This document shows, in pieces, positions 1-7,421 of a stretch of 42,409 bases of DNA; position 1 is the first letter of the stretch; the number at the start of each line of letters is the position of its first letter. The notes under the pieces were generated by a model. That model made no database searches and had not been told where the DNA came from. It saw nothing but the letters and a program-made list of their open reading frames with translations. Made by a program: the position numbers and the translations under genes. The DNA is from Clostridia bacterium (GTDB taxonomy: Bacteria; Bacillota; Clostridia; Christensenellales; UBA1242): positions 1 to 42,409 of the forward strand of contig JAFUPL010000011.1 of the NCBI GenBank assembly GCA_017481235.1, read 5' to 3'.

Positions 1-1214
1 TTAGCATTTTCGCCGTCTGCGAAGGCATTACCTGTGCCAAACCAACCACTAATTGTATTAATAAGGTCCTTAGCACTACTAAAGGCAATAATATATATAA
101 ACAATCTTACTATAGCACTTGCCAAACCTGTACCGCCAACCCCGTCACCAAACAAATCTATATCGTTAAAGAATGGCAATATACTATATAATACGTTAAG
201 CACACCTATGGCGCAATATGCGGACGTGCCAAGTTTAACCATTTCGCCACGCCAACTACCCAGTGCCTTACCATTATCAATTGGGAAAGTTGCCATAACT
301 GCTGGACTTATTGCATAATATAATGTCATTTTAAACAATCTTGCAATCAATCCCCAAGATATTTTACCAATTGCAAAAATCATAAATCCGCCACCAATCC
401 AAATGATGATGTAACTTATTTTTAATGCATAATAGTAATTATTTACTACGGCAAAATTCCATTTGTCCAATTTGTCACTTCCTGCTATGGTTTGCGCAAT
501 AAACGCTTCGTCTACAATTTGTGCCATCAAATCAAAGTCAGCACTCCAATACGTGTCAGTATCCGAAAGGTCAACATTACATAGGTTTTCAATTTCATCT
601 TGAACAGCGGTAGATAAATATCCATCGTCAATCATATTTTCTAATTGATTTACTTTATCTTCCGTAGTGCCAGACCTTAACCTATTAGCATTATAGGTTG
701 CACATGAAAACAACATATCACTTGCACCACCGCGGTCGGTAAGTTTAGTAGCACCATCAATTGCTTGTAACACTATATTACCAACAATCAAGCATACCAC
801 CGTTGCTGCTGGAACTAATAAATACATAAACAGTGCCTTAAACGAACCATTAATAATTTTAGACACTGGTTCTTGTTTGTCAGCATATTGATTTTTCACA
901 GTTGCAAGTATTGTGAATATAATAAGCAAAAACAAACTAAGAATAAATATCGACATAAATATTTGTTGAACTAGATTACTTTGTATCAAGTACAATACCA
1001 AATCACCTTCAATAACTTCACCCGAAGCACTTGTAACATTAGTATCTATACCCGCAAACTTTTTAAACACAGTTTCAAACAAGTCTAATATAACAAAAAA
1101 TATGTCACAAAAAACCCATAATATGCTACCTAAAATATTACTTAAAAAGTCACTCGCTTCGTCCCAAAATCCTAGGATTGTACTATTGTTTACCATTTTT
1201 AATAAATTTCCCAT
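1..1214 (-). CDS. T4SS VirB6/TrbL-like polytopic membrane protein (Mbov_0396-like), partial
   Basis: This reading frame starts at ATG 1214, just after an AAAAGGGG ribosome site, and stays open to the left edge, so the 3' end is missing (about 404 residues are visible). It has about seven hydrophobic segments, near residues 28-50, 84-106, 126-150, 265-290, 297-318, 335-355 and 375-395. A polar domain of about 110 residues lies between the third and fourth. The late motif around DNGKALGSWRGEMVK, followed by an Ala/Tyr-rich helix, resembles ICE transmembrane proteins of the Mbov_0396 type. These are thought to form the inner-membrane channel of Gram-positive conjugation systems, like VirB6. The pilin-like gene upstream at 2156-2539 supports this. 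It has its own promoter (1287-1315), so it need not depend on the upstream genes. The family assignment is from memory of motifs and has not been searched. Confidence 0.7.
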   Translation of the reverse strand, partial: MGNLLKMVNNSTILGFWDEASDFLSNILGSILWVFCDIFFVILDLFETVFKKFAGIDTNVTSASGEVIEGDLVLYLIQSNLVQQIFMSIFILSLFLLIIFTILATVKNQYADKQEPVSKIINGSFKALFMYLLVPAATVVCLIVGNIVLQAIDGATKLTDRGGASDMLFSCATYNANRLRSGTTEDKVNQLENMIDDGYLSTAVQDEIENLCNVDLSDTDTYWSADFDLMAQIVDEAFIAQTIAGSDKLDKWNFAVVNNYYYALKISYIIIWIGGGFMIFAIGKISWGLIARLFKMTLYYAISPAVMATFPIDNGKALGSWRGEMVKLGTSAYCAIGVLNVLYSILPFFNDIDLFGDGVGGTGLASAIVRLFIYIIAFSSAKDLINTISGWFGTGNAFADGENA

Positions 1215-1286
1215 ATCTATCCCCTTTTGTAAAAATACAACTTACCTTTGCCACACTTACAAATCAAATCCGTATAATATATTAAT

Positions 1287-1315
1287 ATTATAAACTTTTT
1301 TATATTAATTATCAA
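1287..1315 (-). promoter_or_regulatory. Sigma-A promoter of the T4SS membrane protein
   Basis: On the minus strand, TTGATA (1315-1310) and TATAAT (1292-1287) are separated by exactly 17 bp. Transcription would begin near 1280, leaving a leader of about 65 nt before ATG 1214. Confidence 0.7.
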
Positions 1316-1368
1316 GCAATTGAACAACATTTTTTACGTCAACCTATCATAAAATTAAATTTATGTAC

Positions 1369-1397
1369 AAAAAAAGCAATACACACCGCCGTATTGC
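1369..1397 (-). terminator. Intrinsic terminator after the toxin gene
   Basis: On the minus strand, GCAATAC and GTATTGC pair perfectly around an 8-nt loop (1397-1376) and are followed by seven U residues (1375-1369). It ends the toxin-antitoxin transcript upstream of the next gene's promoter. Confidence 0.8.
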
Positions 1398-1409
1398 CTT
1401 ATATTTAAC

Positions 1410-1787
1410 CTATTCCTTATGACAATTTATCCACTTTAACAATTGCTCATATTTCATAGCACCACTTGCAAGTGACAAACCCAAATCTACTAGTTCATCA
1501 TCTGTACATTTAATTTTAATTCCATTTATATGCAAAAATGAAATCATAACCAACAATCCGATACGCTTATTTCCATCTACAAATGCATGATTTGACACCA
1601 AACCATATCCCAATCTTGCACCTTTTTCTTCCTTAGTTGTATACAACTCCTTACCATCAAATGTTTGGAAAGCACTTTCTAATGCAGAATCTAACAAATT
1701 CAAATCTCTAATCCCATCACTTCCGCCAGATGACTCAATAACTAGTTTTTGAAGTAACATTACTTTTTCCTTATCAAATTTAATCAT
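1410..1787 (-). CDS. doc: Doc-type toxin (Fic fold, death-on-curing)
   Basis: A 125-residue protein of normal Doc length. The catalytic motif HAFVDGNKR is at residues 67-75 and fits the Doc signature HxFx(D/N)xNKR. Known Doc proteins phosphorylate EF-Tu and stop translation until neutralised by a Phd antitoxin. The start codon ATG (1787-1785) overlaps the antitoxin stop in an ATGA arrangement, so the two are translationally coupled, with the antitoxin first as usual for phd-doc. A perfect terminator follows. All motif residues are present, so it looks active. The alternative of an AMP-transferring Fic protein is unlikely because of the short length and the Doc-type motif. Confidence 0.9.
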   Translation of the reverse strand: MIKFDKEKVMLLQKLVIESSGGSDGIRDLNLLDSALESAFQTFDGKELYTTKEEKGARLGYGLVSNHAFVDGNKRIGLLVMISFLHINGIKIKCTDDELVDLGLSLASGAMKYEQLLKWINCHKE

Positions 1788-2023
1788 TTGGACAACTCCT
1801 TAAATGCATTTGCGTGCTCTCGTAATATTCGCCTTGCAACAACCTCCAATATTTCATTTTCAGTCAAAACCAATTGTTCTTCATCAATATTTGTAATCAC
1901 ATATTTAGGTTTATTATTCTTTAATAAAACAACTTTACCTTTTTCATCTACCTTTTTAACAACTTGTGAAAAATTTTGATTTGCTTCAGTCATAGACACC
2001 AAATTTTTTGTATCAATTAGCAT
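1784..2023 (-). CDS. phd: Phd/YefM-type antitoxin
   Basis: A 79-residue protein. Residues near SMTEANQNFSQVVKKV and the following GKVVLLKNNKPKYVI have the typical Phd/YefM DNA-binding N-terminal pattern. The C-terminal helical part would bind and block the toxin. ATG 2023 was chosen because a GGAGG ribosome site lies six bases upstream; the TTG at 2029 touches that site and is unlikely to be used. The stop codon overlaps the toxin start by four bases. Members of this family repress their own promoter, and here the promoter at 2045-2073 lies directly upstream with a very short leader. Confidence 0.88.
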   Translation of the reverse strand: MLIDTKNLVSMTEANQNFSQVVKKVDEKGKVVLLKNNKPKYVITNIDEEQLVLTENEILEVVARRILREHANAFKELSK

Positions 2024-2044
2024 ATTCAACCTCCATATACTATT

Positions 2045-2073
2045 ATTATATCACAAATCTAGGATAAATTCAA
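2045..2073 (-). promoter_or_regulatory. Sigma-A promoter of the toxin-antitoxin pair
   Basis: On the minus strand, TTGAAT (2073-2068), a 17-bp spacer and TATAAT (2050-2045). The predicted transcript starts near 2038, about 15 nt before the antitoxin ATG. Confidence 0.75.
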
Positions 2074-2098
2074 CCTATTTTTATAAAATTTATTAAAA

Positions 2099-2129
2099 AT
2101 TAAAAAGAAGCGCAATAAATGCACTTCTT
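2099..2129 (-). terminator. Intrinsic terminator after the pilin-like gene
   Basis: On the minus strand, AAGAAGTGC and GCGCTTCTT (2129-2105) pair as a 9-bp stem with one G-U pair and a 7-nt loop. A U-rich tail follows. Confidence 0.75.
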
Positions 2130-2155
2130 ATAATTTCTATTTAAATGTTAAACTC

Positions 2156-2539
2156 CTAGCATTTGAAAACAATCATTCTAGCGCATTGTCCAACAAGACT
2201 TAAAGTGTTGCTTAATGTAGAACCTACATTACTAATAATGTCAAAACCGCCACCTGCAGCACTCTTACCTTCGTCACTACCCAACCAATTTCTTAAAGCA
2301 TAGAACAATCCAATCATCACCGCAATAGCAACAATAGAGATTGCAATATTAATAAGTTTTGCTTTGGCTTCGTCACGAGCAGATTTGTCGTCCGCCTTCA
2401 TCATCTTGATACCAACAACAATTGCGTAAATCATACCAACGCTACAAGCAATAATCAAAATTGGCACCAAAATCTTGTCAACAGCATCTCCAATCTTTTC
2501 AGCCCAAGTACCAGCAGTATCTAATAAAAACATATACAT
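2156..2539 (-). CDS. T4SS pilin-like protein (Mbov_0395/VirB2-like)
   Basis: A 127-residue protein with two long hydrophobic helices, near residues 22-45 and 64-84. They are joined by a short charged segment, KMMKADDKSARDEAKAK. This two-helix hairpin with a charged D/E/K cytoplasmic turn is the hallmark of VirB2-like pilins of Gram-positive conjugation systems. The order pilin then polytopic membrane protein on the same strand is what such loci show, except that a toxin-antitoxin pair lies between them here. A GGGGG ribosome site precedes two possible starts, ATG 2539 and ATG 2533; the second has the better spacing and would shorten the protein by two residues. The family call is from motif recognition and is fairly secure because of the pairing. 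Confidence 0.72.
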   Translation of the reverse strand: MYMFLLDTAGTWAEKIGDAVDKILVPILIIACSVGMIYAIVVGIKMMKADDKSARDEAKAKLINIAISIVAIAVMIGLFYALRNWLGSDEGKSAAGGGFDIISNVGSTLSNTLSLVGQCARMIVFKC

Positions 2540-2940
2540 TTCCCCCTTTTCGCATTATCTCTTGCGATTTACATACAAACATATTAACAATATCAAAACA
2601 AAAAATCAACTAATTTTCACAAATTTTTTAAATTTTTATTATAATTTTTTATTTTTTTCGCAAATTTGTCTATTTTTATCGCTTTAAATATAAAATTACT
2701 TGCTTTTTACACCTTATTTGATTACTGTTTGCAATTTTCGCAACAACTATTCTTATTATCCTCACCCTTTATAAAATTATGTACTTTTTAATCAAACTTG
2801 TTAATTTTATCCAATCAACATATCAACTTAATTATTATAGTTATCAAATTAGTGCATTTTAAAATTTTGGCACACATTGTTCGTTTCGGTTATTAGATAA
2901 TGTAAAATACTAGCGGGGAAATACGCTTAAAAGGAGAACT
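2540..2940. promoter_or_regulatory. 401-bp divergent intergenic region with three TTTTCGCA copies
   Basis: Very AT-rich and without a credible gene. It separates the minus-strand pilin gene from the plus-strand coiled-coil gene, so both promoters should be here. I see no clear -35/-10 pair for either; the best plus-strand -10 is TAAAAT at 2903-2908 without a good -35. The 8-mer TTTTCGCA occurs three times in the same orientation, at 2547-2554, 2655-2662 and 2735-2742. The first copy abuts the pilin ribosome site. These may be binding sites of a shared regulator. Confidence 0.4.
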
Positions 2941-4383
2941 ATGAACACATTAATTGACGATTTATATCAACGCATTCAGCACCTAACCAATCGACTGGAG
3001 TTATTAAAACAAAAAATTGATAGTTTTTCACCCATATTAAATGATGATGAAAACTTATCTAGCACCGTTGCCACACTGCAACAAAATGTAGCAGATTTAA
3101 AAATAAAAATAAATAACTTTGAGTCAAACATCAATTCATTACATAACACTTATAGCACCATTGTAACAAATGTTGAAAACAACTCGATATTTATACAGAA
3201 TTTACAAACCGACAACGCAGAAATTAAAGACAAACTAATTAGTTTAGAGCAAACCGACAACGAAATAACCAATTCCATTAACACCTTGTCACAAAATCTA
3301 GACGAAATAAGCGCTCAAGTTAAAAGTAATTCTACCGCAATTGCCGAACTGCAAACAACCGACACACAACATCAACAACAATTAGACAATCTAACTCAAG
3401 CGAACAACGAATTGAGTTCTTCACTTGAAACACTATCCACCAATCACGATAGACTAACGGAAGATTTTACCACACTTACAACTCAACATGAAAATGTAAG
3501 TATTAAAGTTGATGAATTGTCTACCAATCAACAAAATTTAGCAACTCACCTTGATGAACTATCTACAAATCAACAAGTTTTATCAAATTCAATGACCGAT
3601 TTAACTTCTAGACAACAAGAACTTGAAAATTTGGTTGAAACAGTAAACACAAATCACCAACAATTAACCGAAAAGGTTACCGAATTTGACGCTAACTACA
3701 CTAACGTAACAACCTCCATTGAAGACTTAGATACAAGACTTGGAGAACTTAATACCAAACACGAAAAAGTTAGCGAAACCGTAACTGCGCTAAGCATGAT
3801 GTTAACACCTTTCGGCGTTAGAGTTAAAGCGCTTGAAACCAATCAAACTGATATTCTAAATTCAATTGACACGCTAAACACCAACTACGAAACTTTAACC
3901 AATGATGTAACTACTTTAAATTCAAATCAAGAAAGTTTAAATACTTCTGTAACCGATTTGGAAACAAACTATCAAGAACTAAACGACAAATGTACTAATA
4001 TCGACTCTTCAATAAGTGAAATCAATTCAAATCACCAAACTTTAAACAGTACTATTGAAGATGTTAAAAAAGAAGTAATCAACAACTCTTCAAGCATTGA
4101 TAATATAAATGCAAATTACAGTACTATTTCAGAAAATATTAATGAAATTAATAATAACATTGATGAAAATTCATCTTCTATTGACAATATTAACACTCGA
4201 CTAGATGAAGCATTTCAACAAATTGAAACATTAAATCAACAAATAAATACTTCGGGTGGTGCTGGGAGCGGTTCTTCAGGTCAATCTTCAGTTATTGACA
4301 ACGAGTTGTACTTTATTTTAAATGGTTCTTATGTGCTTGAAAATGAAGTTACACAAATAGTTGAAGGTTCTTACACCAACTAA
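2941..4383 (+). CDS. Long coiled-coil, tail-fibre-like protein
   Basis: A 480-residue protein that is almost entirely a heptad-type coiled coil, from about residue 8 to 435. Degenerate units such as DELSTNQQNL, NTNHQQLTEK and DTLNTNYETL recur every 20-30 residues. A single Pro and a Gly-containing break near LTPFGVRV (around residue 290) splits it into two rods. A Gly/Ser-rich linker at about 438-449 leads to a 30-residue C-terminal cap. There is no signal peptide or membrane helix, so it is not a Sec-exported surface protein. The shape (rod, flexible linker, small tip) and the two tail-protein-like genes behind it suggest a phage or phage-tail-like fibre. The ribosome site AAAAGGAG is strong and decides the start. 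Function is inferred from architecture only. Confidence 0.6.
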   Translation: MNTLIDDLYQRIQHLTNRLELLKQKIDSFSPILNDDENLSSTVATLQQNVADLKIKINNFESNINSLHNTYSTIVTNVENNSIFIQNLQTDNAEIKDKLISLEQTDNEITNSINTLSQNLDEISAQVKSNSTAIAELQTTDTQHQQQLDNLTQANNELSSSLETLSTNHDRLTEDFTTLTTQHENVSIKVDELSTNQQNLATHLDELSTNQQVLSNSMTDLTSRQQELENLVETVNTNHQQLTEKVTEFDANYTNVTTSIEDLDTRLGELNTKHEKVSETVTALSMMLTPFGVRVKALETNQTDILNSIDTLNTNYETLTNDVTTLNSNQESLNTSVTDLETNYQELNDKCTNIDSSISEINSNHQTLNSTIEDVKKEVINNSSSIDNINANYSTISENINEINNNIDENSSSIDNINTRLDEAFQQIETLNQQINTSGGAGSGSSGQSSVIDNELYFILNGSYVLENEVTQIVEGSYTN

Positions 4384-4461
4384 CGGGAGAACCCGCGACA
4401 ACAATGTTGTCGCCAAATGCGAAAGCATTTTTTAAGGCATTCACCTTAAAGTTCGCCCCGC
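4384..4461 (+). other. Cluster of tandem RNA hairpins between the fibre and LRR genes
   Basis: Four hairpins follow one another with almost no space. CGGG/CCCG has an AGAA loop (4384-4395). GCGACAAC/GTTGTCGC has a 3-nt loop (4395-4413). AAATGC/GCATTT has a GAAA tetraloop (4415-4430). TTAAGG/CCTTAA has a 6-nt loop (4432-4449). An alternative pairing of GCGAA (4419-4423) with TTCGC (4452-4456) would disrupt the third hairpin. This could be a structured processing site, a partial terminator that tunes expression of the downstream genes, or a small RNA. Confidence 0.55.
4415..4433 (+). terminator. Possible weak terminator with GAAA tetraloop
   Basis: AAATGC pairs with GCATTT around GAAA and runs into six U residues counting the stem end. 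The stem is short, so partial read-through to the next genes is likely. Confidence 0.5.
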
Positions 4462-4530
4462 AAATATCACAACTTTCATACACTTAATACTAAATCAACT
4501 TAGAATTTAAAATCTGTAAAAGGAGAATTT

Positions 4531-5595
4531 ATGAATTCATTAGAAACAATCAAGCAAGAATTGATTAATCAAAAAAATCTATTACAAAACAAAGGTTTTC
4601 CAGTTACTGTAACCAACATAAACCCTTCACCTTCCGATATAACTAAGGCAATTAATAATATTGATATTAATTTTACAATGACCACCGCTACTGAAGCCGA
4701 TGTAACAATTGGAAAAACCTTCTTTTCGCAAACAAGCGAACTCAAAACAGGAACGCTTGACTTAAGCGAACTTAATACATTTAATGAAACTATTTCAACA
4801 CTTATTTCGGGGAAAAATGGAAATCTTGAAATAAAAATCCCTAGCGATATCGCAGTAATTAAGGCTTGTATATTTAAAACTTCAGATGGAAGTTTTTACA
4901 AAGAAAACCTTACTATCCCAGAAAATATCCTACGCATTGAAGACCAAGCATTCAGTGGTTGTAATTTAACTGGTATTTTAACCATTCCTAGCACATGCAC
5001 TTACATAGGGTCAAGCGTATTTAGCGGTACCAAGATAACTGAAGTTTATATATATAGGGGAATATCTTCATCGTCCACTTACGCTTTTTCAAGTTGTACA
5101 AATTTAAAAAAAGTCGTCCTAGGTGGTTCGATTGGTTCAATGGGAAGTTATATCTTCAATGGCTGCAAAGCATTAGAAGAACTGTATTTACCTTCAACCA
5201 TCACTCAAATGAGTTCGTCTATATTCACTAGTTGTACATCTATTAAATTAATTGAATTTCAAGGTGAAACCCCTCCTACTCTTTCTACTGGAACACTTAA
5301 ATATTGTCCAACTGCAAAATTAATAGTGCCTTATCTATATTATGGTACTTACTATAACGCAACTAATTATCACGCAAACGGCAATCCAATGTATGGATAC
5401 GGAAACTTTACAATAAATGAATATCTTCCTGAGTTTATTACAGGTTATTCATTAGTTTGGTATTCAAATTTGGAAGACCTTGAAGCAAGCACTAATCCAA
5501 CAACCATTTGTCCCGAAACTGGTAAGATGTATGCCGTTGTAACCGAAATCGTAACCGAAGAAGAAACTACCGATGAAACTGAAACAACTACTTAA
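4531..5595 (+). CDS. BspA-type LRR protein with phage-tail-like N-terminus
   Basis: A 354-residue protein. Residues about 45-80 contain EADVTIGKTFFSQ and ELKTGTL, which resemble the 'GKTF...G.L.TGT' motif of Firmicutes phage tail and fibre proteins. Residues about 127-250 are four to five LRR_5 (BspA/Treponema-type) repeats with the pattern LTIPENILRIEDQAFSGC. They are followed by the usual capping strand AKLIVPYLYYGTYY. The last 15 residues are a Thr/Glu-rich tail. There is no signal peptide, unlike most BspA-like surface proteins. This and the gene order favour an assembled particle or tail component with LRRs as the receptor-binding part. The AAAAGGAG ribosome site fixes the start. Confidence 0.65.
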   Translation: MNSLETIKQELINQKNLLQNKGFPVTVTNINPSPSDITKAINNIDINFTMTTATEADVTIGKTFFSQTSELKTGTLDLSELNTFNETISTLISGKNGNLEIKIPSDIAVIKACIFKTSDGSFYKENLTIPENILRIEDQAFSGCNLTGILTIPSTCTYIGSSVFSGTKITEVYIYRGISSSSTYAFSSCTNLKKVVLGGSIGSMGSYIFNGCKALEELYLPSTITQMSSSIFTSCTSIKLIEFQGETPPTLSTGTLKYCPTAKLIVPYLYYGTYYNATNYHANGNPMYGYGNFTINEYLPEFITGYSLVWYSNLEDLEASTNPTTICPETGKMYAVVTEIVTEEETTDETETTT

Positions 5596-5613
5596 TTTTA
5601 AAAGGAGAATTTT

Positions 5614-5814
5614 ATGATTACCCAAGAAATTATAAATATTAACAACTTAAAACTAAAACATACCTATAGTTCTACCAACAAATATATTAAGCAAGTAGAA
5701 ACAAACACTATATATCCAGAAGTATATGATACATTAAAACGAAATTATCATTATATTGAAACAGAACAAGAAATCGAAAAAGAAAACGAAATTGAAAATG
5801 TTCCACAACAATAG
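5614..5814 (+). CDS. Small phage-tail-cassette-like protein (66 aa)
   Basis: Short protein with an early strand-rich part, then TYSSTNKYIKQVETNTIYPE, then NYHYIETEQEIE. Small proteins with a similar 'YSD..KYI.QVET...Y.EA.....Y.YIET' pattern are often encoded directly behind tail fibre genes in clostridial phages. That resemblance is from memory. It starts 18 bases after the LRR gene with the same AAAAGGAG ribosome site, so the two are certainly cotranscribed. The acidic C-terminus is probably disordered. Its function is unknown. Confidence 0.6.
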   Translation: MITQEIININNLKLKHTYSSTNKYIKQVETNTIYPEVYDTLKRNYHYIETEQEIEKENEIENVPQQ

Positions 5815-5871
5815 TTTTATTTTGCAACACATTACATTGCACAAATTATAACTTAAACACACTACATGTAG

Positions 5872-5985
5872 TTATCCACACAAGTTATCCACTTATCCAC
5901 AATTTTTTCCACACACTTTTTGCAAAATTTGTCACATTTTGTAAAAATACAGATATTTTTAGCATATTTTTAAAAGTTTTCCACA
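5872..5985 (+). promoter_or_regulatory. Cluster of DnaA-box-like sequences with AT-rich repeats
   Basis: TTATCCACA occurs exactly at 5872-5880 and 5893-5901, TTATCCACT at 5885-5893, and TTTTCCACA at 5905-5913 and 5977-5985, all in the same orientation. Between them is a 12-bp palindrome (5917-5928 with 5936-5947, one G-T pair) and a direct repeat of ATATTTTTA (5953-5961 and 5964-5972). The consensus DnaA box is TTATNCACA. The stretch lies between two convergent genes and needs no promoter. It could be an accessory DnaA-binding cluster, the origin of a mobile element, or less likely the chromosomal origin. Confidence 0.6.
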
Positions 5986-6009
5986 CAAAGTCTTTACAAA
6001 TTTATATCC

Positions 6010-7359
6010 TTAATTAACATTGCTACTAAATATATCAAATATATTATGTGTCTCACGTTGTTTTACTCCATAAACAATTACACTATGTTGTGGTAAATAT
6101 TTATCAGTTCTAAGCAAACGCTTATCAACCTCAACCCCATCAACTAGTTTAATCAAATATGATTTAATCGTATATCCATCTCGCGCACTTTTAAGTTCAA
6201 AGCATTCGTCATTATACAACACTTTGTCAATATACTTTCCGTCATTATCATAAATAATTTGTGTTTCGCCAGCGGTTATAGGATTAACAATCTCATATTG
6301 CCTATTGTAACTAACATTTTTTAAATCCGCACCGTAAATGCTAATAGTTATTGAACTGTCAGTGTATTTGCATAAGATATAAATATCGCCTTCAGTATTG
6401 TTTTCAAAAATCAAATCCGAACTTCCGTAATTAACCATTGCATCAAATCCCGCTTTTACATATCCCACACGTTGACTATGTTTTTGCGAACTGGTTACAT
6501 TTAATCCAGCAAGCAACACTGCGTTGTATAACGTGCTAGATACTTGGCATACTCCACCACCTACACCTTCTACAAATTCACCATCTAAAATAACCTTAGC
6601 ATTTTTATATCCCTTATCTGCCGTGCGTTTGCCAACGCAATTATTAAAACTAAACTTTTCAGTTTTATTTAGATGCGTTCCATTAATAGCGTTTAACGCT
6701 TTACGAATATTATACTTTCGACCACTGCTAGAAGTAGCAATACTGGTACTAAACTCACTACGCTTATGGGTATATTTTTCCAAACCTTCACGCGTGATAT
6801 TAGGTTTGGATTTAATTACTGGAATATTTAAATTAATTATTTTATTATTTTGATATAATTTAATTAAATTATTATAAAATAAATATTTGTCCAATTTAAT
6901 TCCAATAATTTCATTTTTAATATTTATTTTATTGTTTTTAATCCTTATTTCAGCATCTTTTGGTAATTTTTCAATATTTTTTTGAATTTTATTTAATTTA
7001 TTATTAAATCCAAAATAAATATAATTAAATGCAATTTCTGGGTCAATATTTATTTTAACTAATTTATTAATTAATTTAATTTTATCTTGCCTACTACCAT
7101 TCCGCCCCCAATTATTTATTCGGGCATCAATGCTAAAAACGTTTGAATTTATTTCAAAATCTTTTGCATAAAATGTCCACACCTTGTTTTCGTAATACAA
7201 ATTAAATATTGTATCATCAACTTGCATATTAGAATTTGATACATTTAAACATATTGGGTTATACGCCTTATCAAATTTATTATGATACAAAAAAACAATT
7301 GAAGACAAACCCGCAATTATTAAAAATATATAAACACATTTTTTCGACAAAAAACGCAT
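6010..7359 (-). CDS. VanW-family membrane-anchored protein
   Basis: A 449-residue protein with one N-terminal membrane segment (about residues 8-25) and the rest outside the cell. Residues about 200-330 form a VanW domain, recognisable from TSIATSSSGRKYNI, the FSFNNCVGKRT stretch and the central GVGGGVCQVSSTLYNAVL. An extracellular strand-rich C-terminus of about 110 residues follows. The region before the domain is very rich in Lys, Asn and Ile. VanW proteins occur in vancomycin-resistance clusters but are mostly general cell-envelope proteins of clostridia, with unknown biochemical function; nothing here points to resistance. A GAGGG ribosome site precedes the ATG. It lies 62 bp behind rmuC and is probably in the same transcript. 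A TTTGTCGAA sequence overlaps codons 3-6. Confidence 0.88.
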   Translation of the reverse strand: MRFLSKKCVYIFLIIAGLSSIVFLYHNKFDKAYNPICLNVSNSNMQVDDTIFNLYYENKVWTFYAKDFEINSNVFSIDARINNWGRNGSRQDKIKLINKLVKINIDPEIAFNYIYFGFNNKLNKIQKNIEKLPKDAEIRIKNNKINIKNEIIGIKLDKYLFYNNLIKLYQNNKIINLNIPVIKSKPNITREGLEKYTHKRSEFSTSIATSSSGRKYNIRKALNAINGTHLNKTEKFSFNNCVGKRTADKGYKNAKVILDGEFVEGVGGGVCQVSSTLYNAVLLAGLNVTSSQKHSQRVGYVKAGFDAMVNYGSSDLIFENNTEGDIYILCKYTDSSITISIYGADLKNVSYNRQYEIVNPITAGETQIIYDNDGKYIDKVLYNDECFELKSARDGYTIKSYLIKLVDGVEVDKRLLRTDKYLPQHSVIVYGVKQRETHNIFDIFSSNVN

Positions 7360-7421
7360 AGTACCCTCAATGTATTATGCGTTATTTTTATTTAGTTATA
7401 CTTATATTATTTAATTAAACA

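Noticed and set aside
2024..2029. TTG start of the antitoxin
   Set aside because: It directly touches the GGAGG ribosome site; the ATG at 2023 has the right spacing.
2941..5814. A prophage
   Set aside because: Only tail-fibre-like genes are visible; there is no capsid, terminase, portal, integrase, holin or lysin gene.
5815..6009. Main chromosomal origin of replication
   Set aside because: The DnaA-box cluster is real, but there is no dnaA, dnaN, rpmH or gidA nearby and the flanking genes converge, so I report only a DnaA-binding cluster.
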